DNA of 64,000 nucleotides from Marinoscillum sp049115815 (GTDB lineage Bacteria > Bacteroidota > Bacteroidia > Cytophagales > Cyclobacteriaceae), in contig JAGDZO010000015.1 of NCBI GenBank assembly GCA_049115815.1, forward strand, positions 18,573 through 82,572, read 5' to 3'. The notes beneath the pieces are model-generated. The model was not told the origin of the DNA and did no database searches. It saw only the letters and a list, made by a program, of their open reading frames with translations. This document shows positions 34,059 to 42,201 of the stretch, piece by piece (position 1 is the first letter of the stretch; every line of letters begins with the position of its first letter). The translations under genes were made by a program, and so were the position numbers.

Positions 34059-35801
34059 ATGAAAAATCTATTACTATTTACTTTAATTCTAACCGGTGTA
34101 CTGCAATTCGCCAATGCTCAAGAGCGGGCAACGCATTATACAGACTCCACTGGCAACCTGTATTGGAGAAAGTCCACTCCGATTTACATGTTTATTTCGG
34201 ATAGTCCAGATGGACAACAAGAAAGACTGAAGAGTAAAATAACTGAACAATATGCAGATCCATTTTATCTGGATACCGAAGGTGTGAATTATATCAGATC
34301 TAAAAATGCGGTAGATCCCGAGACTATGAAAATGCTGCCTGACACTGAAGTGAAATTTGAAATCTACGCTGATGGTTTAGCTCCCCAGTCCTCCATAGAA
34401 TATACTCAGCCGCTGAGACTTAAGGATAGCGGTGTGAGTTACTATCAGAAAGACTTGAAAGTAAACCTCACGAGCAAAGATCAGATGTCGGGAGTCTTGA
34501 AAATCAACTATCAGATCAATGGAGGCGTAGTGCAAACTTATAATCAGGAGTTAGTATTTAGCAAGGCGGGAAAATATGATTTGAGCTATTTCTCTGAAGA
34601 TAGGGTAGGAAATGTTGAAGATGTGCAAACCGTAAGTTTCATTATTGACCCGATGGTTCCATTTAGTAATCTGACTATCAATGGCATTACGGAAGATGGA
34701 GTGATTTCTCGCGGATCAAAAATTTATATCATAGCCACGGATTCTTTATCTGGAGTAAAGGATGTCTATTTTAAATTCAATGACAAAGCATATCAGAGAT
34801 ACAATGGTCATGATATTCCATTTACAGATTTAGAAGAGGGAGATTATGTGGTGACCTATTACGCGGTAGATAGAGTGCTCAATGAAGAAGAACCTAAGTC
34901 TTTTTCATTCTTTTTGGATAAAACAGCCCCATTAATGGTAGCGGATGTACTTGGTGATCGATTTATCGTAGGAGACGATATATATTTTTCTGGCCGGACT
35001 AAGTTAAAACTGACAGCTGTGGACAATAAAGTGGGCGTGAAAGAAGTCATGTACTCCATTGATGATGAGGAATTCAAACCATATACTGAGCCTTTTTACT
35101 TGCCAAGCTTGAGTGGAGTTCATAAAATCCGATACTACTCAGTGGATAACTTGAACAACTCCACCGCCGATAGCAAAAAGAGTAACTATCTGAGTAAAGG
35201 TGGTTTTGAAGAGTTTAAGCACAATGTCAGTAAGTTTTACGTAGATCTAAACGGTCCTCAGATGAGCCATTCTGTTGGCAATTTTTCCTTTGTGCGAAGT
35301 GATACTTTGTTTGTAGGACCTAGTACCAAATTCTCCCTGAAAGGTACAGATGTAGAAACAGGGATACAGAAATTGTCTTATTCTCTAAACGCGGATGTCG
35401 GTGAAGTGATTTACGATGGGCCATTTACGCTTACAAGCGAATATGAGGGATATAACAAGTTGAATTATTTCGGGTATGATAATGTGAATAACCGTAATGT
35501 TTCAGAAACTGGCTTCTATTTGGACGCCACTCCACCGGATATTTTTATTCAATTCAACACTGGAAGCACAGGTAGCAAAGGCGGTTTGCCAGTTTACCCT
35601 GTTACATGTGGTATATTCCTCTCGGCTACAGATCAAACTTCAGGTGTGAGCTCTGTGACTTATAAGCTGGGTAAGGAAGATCTAAGAAACTATGGAGGGC
35701 TGATAACCAATATGAAGAAGGGAAAACACATCCTGATTGTAAAAGCCAAGGATTTCCTCAATAACGAAACAACTAAAACCATAGAGTTTTATATCAAATA
35801 A
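34059..35801 (+). CDS. secreted multi-repeat protein (OmpL47-like Ig/beta repeats)
   Basis: A 580-residue exported protein. It begins with MKNLLLFTLILTGVLQFANA and a likely cleavage before QERATHY. The body holds at least five beta-rich repeats, with related Gly-Val turn motifs near residues 142 (QMSGVLKINYQI), 229 (LSGVKDVYFKF), 324 (VGVKEVMYSI), 433 (TGIQKLSYSL) and 527 (TSGVSSVTYKL), in the manner of OmpL47-type domains. The ATG at 34059 gives an intact signal peptide; an upstream in-frame start overlapping the kinase would spoil it. Probably a surface or periplasmic structural or adhesion protein. Confidence 0.78.
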   Translation: MKNLLLFTLILTGVLQFANAQERATHYTDSTGNLYWRKSTPIYMFISDSPDGQQERLKSKITEQYADPFYLDTEGVNYIRSKNAVDPETMKMLPDTEVKFEIYADGLAPQSSIEYTQPLRLKDSGVSYYQKDLKVNLTSKDQMSGVLKINYQINGGVVQTYNQELVFSKAGKYDLSYFSEDRVGNVEDVQTVSFIIDPMVPFSNLTINGITEDGVISRGSKIYIIATDSLSGVKDVYFKFNDKAYQRYNGHDIPFTDLEEGDYVVTYYAVDRVLNEEEPKSFSFFLDKTAPLMVADVLGDRFIVGDDIYFSGRTKLKLTAVDNKVGVKEVMYSIDDEEFKPYTEPFYLPSLSGVHKIRYYSVDNLNNSTADSKKSNYLSKGGFEEFKHNVSKFYVDLNGPQMSHSVGNFSFVRSDTLFVGPSTKFSLKGTDVETGIQKLSYSLNADVGEVIYDGPFTLTSEYEGYNKLNYFGYDNVNNRNVSETGFYLDATPPDIFIQFNTGSTGSKGGLPVYPVTCGIFLSATDQTSGVSSVTYKLGKEDLRNYGGLITNMKKGKHILIVKAKDFLNNETTKTIEFYIK

Positions 35802-35835
35802 AGATACAGATTACTTCCTAACCTAATCTGTTGTT

Positions 35836-35870
35836 AATGGCTTCCTCTTTTGAGTGAAGCCATTTTTTTT
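35836..35870 (+). terminator. intrinsic terminator after the repeat protein
   Basis: AATGGCTTCCTC pairs with GAG-T-GAAGCCATT (one bulged T) around a TTTT loop and is followed by seven T residues. It closes the unit ending at 35801. It also rules out the in-frame TTG at 35850 as the start of the next gene, because that codon lies in the hairpin. Confidence 0.85.
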
Positions 35871-35918
35871 ACCGTTAACTTTAGGGAACAATGTTCTTAC
35901 ACCCCGAGTTTTAGTAAT

Positions 35919-36662
35919 ATGAGACAGATTTACGGCCATTATACCCCAGAAGATTTTGAAGTTTGGCAAGTTCTTTATGATCGCCAAATTCAGAATTTGC
36001 CTTCAGCGGCTTCCAAAGAGCACTTAGAAGGTATGTCAAAAGTGAGTTTTGTTAGAGATCGCATTCCCAATTTCGATGAGATGAACGACGTTTTGATGTC
36101 GTTGACAGGTTGGAGATTGGCCGTAGTGCCAGGTATAGTTCCTGACTATACGTTTTTCGAACTCATGACAAACAAACGCTTTCCTGCCACTACTTGGCTT
36201 AGGAAAATGGCAGAGCTCGATTACCTCGAAGAACCAGACATGTTTCACGATGTTTTCGCACATGTTCCGCTTCTGACTAATGCTTCGTTCGTTAATTTTT
36301 TAGAAGAACTAAGCAAAATAGGTTTGCAATATGTAGGTAACGACTATGCCATTGAGATACTTTCCAGGATATACTGGTTTACAGTAGAATTCGGTTTGAT
36401 TCAAGAGGAAGAAGGCTTGAGAATCTATGGTGCAGGTATTTTATCCTCCGCAGGAGAGACTAAATTTTGCCTGTCTGATGAGCCACCAAAGCATGATTTT
36501 GATGTGCAGAAAATGGCTGACACACCCTACCGGAAGGATGTTTTTCAGGATCGATATTTTGTCATACAATCATACGAACAACTTTTTGATAGCATCCCAA
36601 CTGTGAAGAAAGTACTCGCCGAAATGGTGGAGAAAAGAACAACGGAAAAGGTTTTGGCTTAA
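35919..36662 (+). CDS. phhA: phenylalanine 4-monooxygenase
   Basis: Pterin-dependent enzyme that converts phenylalanine to tyrosine with a mononuclear iron. The iron ligands are His110 and His115 in FHDVFAHVP and Glu157 in YWFTVEFG. The 247-residue catalytic domain has no N-terminal ACT domain, as in bacterial PhhA. The ATG at 35919 gives MRQIYGHYTPEDFEVW. It is flanked by a terminator on each side and so is monocistronic. No pterin recycling dehydratase (PhhB) is adjacent. Confidence 0.95.
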   Translation: MRQIYGHYTPEDFEVWQVLYDRQIQNLPSAASKEHLEGMSKVSFVRDRIPNFDEMNDVLMSLTGWRLAVVPGIVPDYTFFELMTNKRFPATTWLRKMAELDYLEEPDMFHDVFAHVPLLTNASFVNFLEELSKIGLQYVGNDYAIEILSRIYWFTVEFGLIQEEEGLRIYGAGILSSAGETKFCLSDEPPKHDFDVQKMADTPYRKDVFQDRYFVIQSYEQLFDSIPTVKKVLAEMVEKRTTEKVLA

Positions 36663-36708
36663 CGATTAGTCATTAAATTTGCCCACTTTGAAAATGAGGC
36701 ATGATAAG

Positions 36709-36772
36709 CGTCATTTCGATTGAAGTCATATTTGAAGTTTGACATCAATTTTCGGAATGACGTTTCTTTTTT
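36709..36772 (+). terminator. terminator between phhA and hisH
   Basis: CGTCATT (36709-36715) pairs with AATGACG (36756-36762), and inner bases ATTGA pair with TCAAT, giving a long imperfect stem followed by TTTCTTTTTT. It stops phhA transcription before the his genes. The hisH promoter must lie within or just after it; I see no clear box. Confidence 0.7.
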
Positions 36773-36789
36773 GGTCACAATCCAGTTGA

Positions 36790-37374
36790 ATGAAAGTAGC
36801 GATAGTCAAGTATAATGCTGGGAATATACAGTCCCTTACTTTTGCCCTAAATAGGCTTGGGGTCACGCCAATTCTGACCAATGATCCGCAGGAGCTTTCG
36901 TCGGCAGATAAGGTGATTTTTCCTGGCCAGGGTGAGGCTAGTTCCGCCATGGCAAGTCTTCGTGAAAATGGCCTTGACTCTATTCTGAAAAATCTCATAC
37001 AACCATTTTTAGGCGTGTGCCTAGGAATGCAACTCATGTGTGAGCATACCGAAGAAAACGATACGAATGGGCTTGGTATCATCCCCGTCTCAGTCAAGAA
37101 ATTTGATAACCAAGCTGTGAAGGTTCCACATATGGGATGGAACAATATTCATTCAATGGAGTCTTCGCTAATGACTGGAATAGAAGCCGGGAGCTATCTA
37201 TATTTCGTACATAGCTATTATGTGCCATTGAGCAATTATACTATTGCTACATGTGAATACCCCGAAGCATTTAGCGCTGCAATCAAAAAGGATAATTACT
37301 ACGCTATTCAGCCTCACCCGGAGAAAAGTGCCGAAGCAGGAATGAAACTCTTAGAAAACTTCTTAAAGCTATAG
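36790..37374 (+). CDS. hisH: imidazole glycerol phosphate synthase, glutaminase subunit
   Basis: HisH releases ammonia from glutamine for HisF. The triad is Cys77 in GVCLGMQ, His176 and Glu178 in QPHPEKS, and the oxyanion-strand PGQGEA is present. The length of 194 residues is normal. It is followed after 2 bases by hisA. It opens a four-gene his cluster that lacks hisG, hisD, hisC and hisB, which must lie elsewhere. Confidence 0.96.
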   Translation: MKVAIVKYNAGNIQSLTFALNRLGVTPILTNDPQELSSADKVIFPGQGEASSAMASLRENGLDSILKNLIQPFLGVCLGMQLMCEHTEENDTNGLGIIPVSVKKFDNQAVKVPHMGWNNIHSMESSLMTGIEAGSYLYFVHSYYVPLSNYTIATCEYPEAFSAAIKKDNYYAIQPHPEKSAEAGMKLLENFLKL

Positions 37375-37376
37375 AT

Positions 37377-38096
37377 ATGAAGATCATCCCTGCTATAGAC
37401 ATCATTGGTGGCAACTGTGTGCGTTTGACTCACGGAGATTATGATCAAATGAAGCAATATTCTGACGATCCTTTGGAGATTGCCAGGAGATTTGAGTTGG
37501 CAGGGCTAACCAATTTACACATGGTTGATCTGGATGGCGCCAAGGCCAAACATGTGATCAATATTGATACGCTACGAAAGGTAGCAGGGCATACTAACCT
37601 CCATATTGATTTTGGAGGAGGAGTGAAGACCCGAAAGGATCTCGATTTGGTCTTGGAGGCTGGAGCCAAGCAGGTAACAGCTGGTAGTATAGCTGCAAGT
37701 GATAGAAACGAAGTGGTGGGATGGATTAAGGAGTATGGTGGTGATAAAATCATACTAGGTGCAGATGTGCTCCATGAGAAAATCATGGTTTCTGGCTGGC
37801 AGAAGTCCTCTGGCGAGGACTTGATTGATTTTCTAGCATTCTACATCGATCAGGGCATTCAATCTGTGATATGTACAGATATTAGTAAGGATGGTGCACT
37901 TCAAGGCCCGTCCTTTGATTTGTATAAAAAAATTCAAGACCGCTTTCCGAACCTTAATCTGATAGCAAGCGGTGGCGTTTCAAATATCGAAGATTTGGAA
38001 AGGCTTAAGTCCCAGGGTCTTTACGGTACCATATTAGGCAAGGCATATTACGAAGGCAGAGTAACTTTGGAGCAATTGAAAGAAATAGCATGCTGA
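37377..38096 (+). CDS. hisA: ProFAR isomerase
   Basis: HisA isomerises ProFAR to PRFAR. The first catalytic Asp is Asp8 in PAIDIIGG and the second lies in GADVLHEK; the phosphate loops DFGGGVKT and ASGGVSN and the CTDISKDG segment are characteristic. Length 239 residues. Its end overlaps hisF by 7 bases, so the two halves of the pathway are translationally coupled. Confidence 0.96.
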   Translation: MKIIPAIDIIGGNCVRLTHGDYDQMKQYSDDPLEIARRFELAGLTNLHMVDLDGAKAKHVINIDTLRKVAGHTNLHIDFGGGVKTRKDLDLVLEAGAKQVTAGSIAASDRNEVVGWIKEYGGDKIILGADVLHEKIMVSGWQKSSGEDLIDFLAFYIDQGIQSVICTDISKDGALQGPSFDLYKKIQDRFPNLNLIASGGVSNIEDLERLKSQGLYGTILGKAYYEGRVTLEQLKEIAC

Positions 38097-38845
38097 CAAA
38101 GAGAATCATACCTTGCCTGGATATAAAAGACGGACGAACTGTCAAAGGTGTCAATTTTGTGGAGTTGCGAGACGCTGGTGACCCTGTGGAGTTGGCAGAG
38201 CGCTATACAATTGAGGGAGCGGATGAGTTGGTGTTTCTAGATATCTCAGCTACTCTTGAGAAAAGAAAAACACTACTGGAGTTAGTCCGAAAAGTGGCTG
38301 AAGCTATACATATTCCTTTCACAGTAGGAGGTGGGATCAGTTCTGTTGAAGATGTGAAAGCGCTATTGGGCGAAGGTGCAGACAAGGTGTCCATCAATTC
38401 ATCGGCTGTAAAAGACCCTGATTTGATAGATAGGTTGGCGAATGAATTTGGCTCACAATGCATAGTAGTAGCTGTCGATAGTCGAAATATCAATGGGGTG
38501 GATTTGGTGCATACTCATGGCGGTACCAGACCTACAGAACTTGAGACTATTAGCTGGATCAAAGAAGTAGCTAGAAGAGGCGCAGGGGAGATCTTACTAA
38601 CTTCGATGGATCATGATGGTACCAAGTCTGGTTTTGCAAAAGACTTGACGAGAAGGGTCAGCGAGGCTGTGAGTATCCCAGTGATTGCATCTGGAGGAGG
38701 AGGAAATCAACAACATTTCAGCGAAATATTTAAAGAAGGGCAGGCTGATGCTGCATTAGCGGCAAGCATTTTTCATTACAAAGAAGTAGAAATAAAGACA
38801 CTTAAGGATGAGCTCTCAGCTCAAAACTTACCAATTAGACATTAG
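38090..38845 (+). CDS. hisF: imidazole glycerol phosphate synthase, cyclase subunit
   Basis: HisF makes IGP and AICAR from PRFAR with ammonia from HisH. Catalytic residues are Asp11 in PCLDIKDG and the Asp in VVAVDSRN; the phosphate-binding VGGGISS and ASGGGGN loops are intact. Length 251 residues. It is followed without spacing by hisIE. Confidence 0.97.
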   Translation: MLTKRIIPCLDIKDGRTVKGVNFVELRDAGDPVELAERYTIEGADELVFLDISATLEKRKTLLELVRKVAEAIHIPFTVGGGISSVEDVKALLGEGADKVSINSSAVKDPDLIDRLANEFGSQCIVVAVDSRNINGVDLVHTHGGTRPTELETISWIKEVARRGAGEILLTSMDHDGTKSGFAKDLTRRVSEAVSIPVIASGGGGNQQHFSEIFKEGQADAALAASIFHYKEVEIKTLKDELSAQNLPIRH

Positions 38846-39445
38846 ATGGCGCTAGATTTTAACAAAGGAAACGGACTACTACCAGCTGTAATTCAGGACA
38901 ACCAGACTCAGAAGGTTTTGATGCTTGGATATATGAATGAAGAATCTTTAGCAGCCACCAAGGAGTCGGGTAAAGTGACATTCTTTAGCCGATCTAAAAA
39001 TAGACTTTGGGTCAAAGGGGAGACTTCTGGTAATTTTCTGAAGGTCAAGGAAATTTTGGAGGATTGTGATCATGATACTTTGCTCATCAAAGCGGATCCG
39101 GTTGGTCCAGTATGTCATACTGGAAGTGATACGTGCTTTGATGAGAAAAACAGCAATCCAATAGCATTCTTGAATCACCTGACTGCCATTATTGAGGACA
39201 GAAAGAATAGCTCGGCAGACAAGTCTTATACTGCTAGTCTTTTCAAGGAAGGAATCAACAAGGTAGCTCAAAAGGTGGGTGAAGAAGCGGTAGAAGTGGT
39301 GATAGAGGCCAAAGACGACAATGATGATCTTTTCCTGAATGAGTCGGCTGACTTACTCTTTCACTTGATGGCCCTGTTGTCCTACAAGAATTTCACCTTG
39401 GAGGATGTGATCGATGTTCTCAAATCAAGGCATCAGAGTTCGTAA
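38846..39445 (+). CDS. hisI: bifunctional phosphoribosyl-AMP cyclohydrolase / phosphoribosyl-ATP pyrophosphatase
   Basis: A fused HisIE protein of 199 residues catalysing steps 2 and 3 of histidine synthesis. The N-terminal cyclohydrolase shows the LWVKGETSGN motif and zinc-binding CDHDTLL and VCHTGSDTCF. The C-terminal pyrophosphatase shows KVGEEAVEVVIEAKD. Its start follows the hisF stop directly. It is the last gene of the cluster; no clear terminator is seen in the 46 bases before the next gene. Confidence 0.96.
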   Translation: MALDFNKGNGLLPAVIQDNQTQKVLMLGYMNEESLAATKESGKVTFFSRSKNRLWVKGETSGNFLKVKEILEDCDHDTLLIKADPVGPVCHTGSDTCFDEKNSNPIAFLNHLTAIIEDRKNSSADKSYTASLFKEGINKVAQKVGEEAVEVVIEAKDDNDDLFLNESADLLFHLMALLSYKNFTLEDVIDVLKSRHQSS

Positions 39446-39491
39446 TTGACGGTTTTTTTTCATAGATTAAAGGTGAATCAAGCCTAATCTC

Positions 39492-40976
39492 ATGAAAAAA
39501 TACGATGTTATCATTATCGGTGCAGGTCCTGCCGGTTATGCAGCTGCAATGCGCGCAGTAGACTTTCATAAAAATGTAGCCCTTATTGAAAAGAAGCAAC
39601 TCGGAGGAGCAGGTATCCATCATGGTGCTCTTTGGAGCAAAACATGGTGGGAATTGAGCCGAGAGGCATACTCTCTAAGAACCCACGGAGAGGCCCTCAA
39701 TACAGAAGGCGTCAAGTTCAACTACAATAAGATTCGTGCTGAGGTACGCAAGGCTGTCCAAGAGAGAATGGATCAGCTGGAGCATCATATGCACAATATC
39801 AATGTATCCATAGAGGAATCAAACTTTGACTACATCGCTGGTAATGCCAAAGTCCTCAATGAGCATGAGGTAGAAGTGCAACACTTCGAAGATACCACTA
39901 CTATTTCTGGGGATTATATCATAGTTGCGACGGGTAGCAAGCCTCGAATGCTTCCTGAGATTCCGATAGATGAGAAGATTATTTTTACCAGTGATGGCCT
40001 TGACAAGATGGAGGATTTCCCCAAAAGCATGGTGATTGTAGGAGCGGGGGTCATAGGTTGTGAGTTCGCGACTATATTCTCAAACTTCGGACATACCAAG
40101 GTGCATCTGATTGATAAAGGTGATAGAATACTACCATTTGAGGATGAAGATGTGGTCAAGGTGATCGAGAAGAACCTAGAGGCAAAAGATGTATTGGTTC
40201 ATCGCAATTCAAGGCTGGTGGACATGAAAAAGGAAAATGGGATAGTGGTTTATACCCTGGAGTATACCGACGGTTCTAAGGAAGTCTTTCGTGTAGAGAA
40301 GGCGCTGGTCAGTGTAGGGCGTGTGCCTAACTATCATGATCTTTTCGCTGAAGGCATGGACGTAAAGGTAGACGGGCGTGGTATCATTGATGACAATACA
40401 CAGACCAGTATCCCAAATATCTATGCAGTAGGAGACATCACCGCAGATATCTCATTGGTGAACGTTGGGGAGCTGGAAGGTAGATATGCAGTTGAGAGAA
40501 TATTTGGAAAGCCCGAGAGACCGCTTATCTATGAGAATATCTCAACGATCATGTTTTTGTCACCAGAAGTGGCAGGAGTAGGGATGAACGAAATACAAGC
40601 GCAGAAGGCTGAGCTTGACTACAAGATTGTGAGCATCGACTATTCATGCATCCCTAGAGCCATTGCCATGCGGAATACGCAAGGGTTTATCAAGATACTT
40701 GTAAGCAATGACGACAAACAGAAGATTCTAGGAATGCGCGTGGTTGGAGAGCACGCTTCTAGTGCCATTCAGGCTGTGGCGCTGTTGATATCTATGGATA
40801 GAGGTATTAAAGAACTTGCCGAATTGATTCATCCACATCCTTCGATCATCGAGGGAATACAGGAGTGCGGAAGGATGCTGCTTGGTAAATCAATGTTGAA
40901 ACCGGCGGTGCTTCGCAATGCTATGGTATGCAAGACTTACAAGGACGGATCTTATAAAGACCTTATACTTAATTAA
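39492..40976 (+). CDS. dihydrolipoyl-dehydrogenase-like flavoprotein lacking the redox disulfide
   Basis: A 494-residue protein of the pyridine-nucleotide-disulfide oxidoreductase fold. FAD binding is shown by IIGAGPAGYAAAM, NAD(P) binding by IVGAGVIGCEFATIF, the second FAD contact by IYAVGDIT, and the dimerisation domain is complete. At the place of the usual CxxxxC the protein has GGAGIHHGALWSK, with Gly41 and Ala46 replacing both cysteines. The C-terminal HPHPSIIE keeps the His and Glu of the active-site dyad. It cannot use the normal dithiol chemistry; an NAD(P)H oxidase, transhydrogenase or quinone reductase are possible roles. Not obviously part of the his cluster. Confidence 0.82.
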   Translation: MKKYDVIIIGAGPAGYAAAMRAVDFHKNVALIEKKQLGGAGIHHGALWSKTWWELSREAYSLRTHGEALNTEGVKFNYNKIRAEVRKAVQERMDQLEHHMHNINVSIEESNFDYIAGNAKVLNEHEVEVQHFEDTTTISGDYIIVATGSKPRMLPEIPIDEKIIFTSDGLDKMEDFPKSMVIVGAGVIGCEFATIFSNFGHTKVHLIDKGDRILPFEDEDVVKVIEKNLEAKDVLVHRNSRLVDMKKENGIVVYTLEYTDGSKEVFRVEKALVSVGRVPNYHDLFAEGMDVKVDGRGIIDDNTQTSIPNIYAVGDITADISLVNVGELEGRYAVERIFGKPERPLIYENISTIMFLSPEVAGVGMNEIQAQKAELDYKIVSIDYSCIPRAIAMRNTQGFIKILVSNDDKQKILGMRVVGEHASSAIQAVALLISMDRGIKELAELIHPHPSIIEGIQECGRMLLGKSMLKPAVLRNAMVCKTYKDGSYKDLILN

Positions 40977-41073
40977 GGGATTACTTCCGGGCATCCTAGA
41001 TATTTGTTTTTTCGATCAATAAACGTCTTCATTCAATGAAGATGGCAGTTGGAAATGAAAAAATTTACAGTTT

Positions 41074-41310
41074 AGAACCTCATAAAGGAAGGAAATCGAC
41101 GAGTTTCGAGGTTCTTGCCGGCCTTGAATAAAGTCCGTTAAGAAATTCAGCTCATCGAGAATTTGGATTGAAATCCGCTGTTTGAGCGTAGCGAGTTTGG
41201 ATTTCAATAGGAATAACGAGCTGAATTTTAGGAACTTAATTCACAGCCTTGGGTTTTTTGCTTCGTTTTTGGGCTAAGCCAAAAATGAAGAACCCGTCCG
41301 GTTCAAGGAC
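41074..41310. repeat. hairpin-rich intergenic element
   Basis: The 358-base gap 40977-41334 holds four successive inverted repeats: AGAACCTC/GAGGTTCT (41074-41081 with 41108-41115); AAATTCAGCTC/GAGCTGAATTT (41143-41153 with 41218-41228) enclosing ATTGAAATCC/GGATTTCAAT (41167-41176 with 41199-41208); an imperfect long stem from GGGTT at 41251 to AACCC at 41295; and GTCC/GGAC at 41296-41310. The order and perfect pairing suggest a structured RNA or a Bacteroidota intergenic repeat. I see no other copy in this window. A 63-codon minus-strand frame across it does not look coding. Confidence 0.6.
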
Positions 41311-41334
41311 ATTAAATGAATAAACAAGGACGCC

Positions 41335-41964
41335 CTACTTCCACGCAATACCTTCTGGTAGCTTCCAGAAGTCTGCTGACAATTCCACTTGCTTTTTGAC
41401 TATTGTGGCTTCTTGGGTAAAGGCAAATCCAGGAAGTTTATGTGTAGCTTTTAACGGAAGTCCCTTGTATTCCCAAAGTAAATTGATGGTTCCTCTGTTA
41501 AACTCCCATTTGTTACACACGTAATTAAGGATAGTGTCTTGGCCTACGAGTGTGCCGCCTTTAGACTCATAGAACAACTTTCTGGACTCTTCGGCTTCTT
41601 TATAAGCTAGCAGATTGATCAAGATGTTTTCCTTGTTCTTGGAACCTCGCATGTTGACCAGGTCTACTTTGTATAACTGATCACCGTCCTTGTGTTCCAT
41701 TCTTTTCTCTGTGCTTTCTATGCCATATCTGGCAAATGTGATGTTTCTGATTTCCTTAGATCGCCAACCGTTTCGGTCAAAGGTTAAGGTGGACTGTCCT
41801 TTCGCTTCTCCGGTAATGGTGTATTCTATTACCCCTTTTTCAAAGGGGAAACGCGGTTTGATTCGTTCGAATACATCTTTCGAATTACCTACGGTCTGAG
41901 CAAGTGATAATACTGGTAAGGCTAGCAGGAAGGCAATCAAAAAGAAGTGGATCGAACTTTTCAT
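41335..41964 (-). CDS. secreted protein of unknown function
   Basis: A 209-residue exported protein. MKSSIHFFLIAFLLALPVLSLA is a signal peptide cleaved before QTVGNS. The mature part is mostly beta with the pattern of DUF4412-like periplasmic proteins (alternating strands, FPFEKGVIEYTITGEAKG, a C-terminal WKLPEGIAW), but I cannot assign it firmly. The ATG at 41964 is chosen over an upstream TTG because it starts the signal peptide. Monocistronic, with a terminator-like hairpin just upstream. Confidence 0.75.
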   Translation of the reverse strand: MKSSIHFFLIAFLLALPVLSLAQTVGNSKDVFERIKPRFPFEKGVIEYTITGEAKGQSTLTFDRNGWRSKEIRNITFARYGIESTEKRMEHKDGDQLYKVDLVNMRGSKNKENILINLLAYKEAEESRKLFYESKGGTLVGQDTILNYVCNKWEFNRGTINLLWEYKGLPLKATHKLPGFAFTQEATIVKKQVELSADFWKLPEGIAWK

Positions 41965-41996
41965 ATGATTGAAGTTACGAAGAAAAGGCAAAAAAT

Positions 41997-42023
41997 AACC
42001 CTGAGAATATTATTCTCAGGGTT
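41997..42023 (-). terminator. terminator-like palindrome
   Basis: AACCCTGAGA pairs perfectly with TCTCAGGGTT around a 7-base AT loop. On the minus strand ATTTTTT follows. It lies about 180 bases past the deiodinase stop and can end that operon. A smaller hairpin (ACTCAC-TTTC-GTGAGT, 42043-42058) precedes it. Confidence 0.65.
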
Positions 42024-42201
42024 CCAACCAGCTATAGACAAAACTCACTTTCGTGAGTCATTGTTTCATTCTTAATGATGCTAAGTTGGAACTTTTGAAT
42101 TTTAAATTCTTGCCAATAGTTTTTAAAATTCTGCCATTTTAGGCCCTTTTGGGTAAAGAATGACGTTTTTATTCCCATGTTGAATTCCCTTCCGTTTTGT
42201 T

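Noticed and set aside
35850..35918. In-frame TTG at 35850 as a longer start for phenylalanine hydroxylase
   Set aside because: It lies in the loop and stem of a strong terminator hairpin, and the added residues do not match the family; the ATG at 35919 gives the normal N-terminus.
41016..41207. 63-codon minus-strand frame in the hairpin-rich region
   Set aside because: It runs across two inverted repeats and shows no domain; the base pattern is explained by the repeats.
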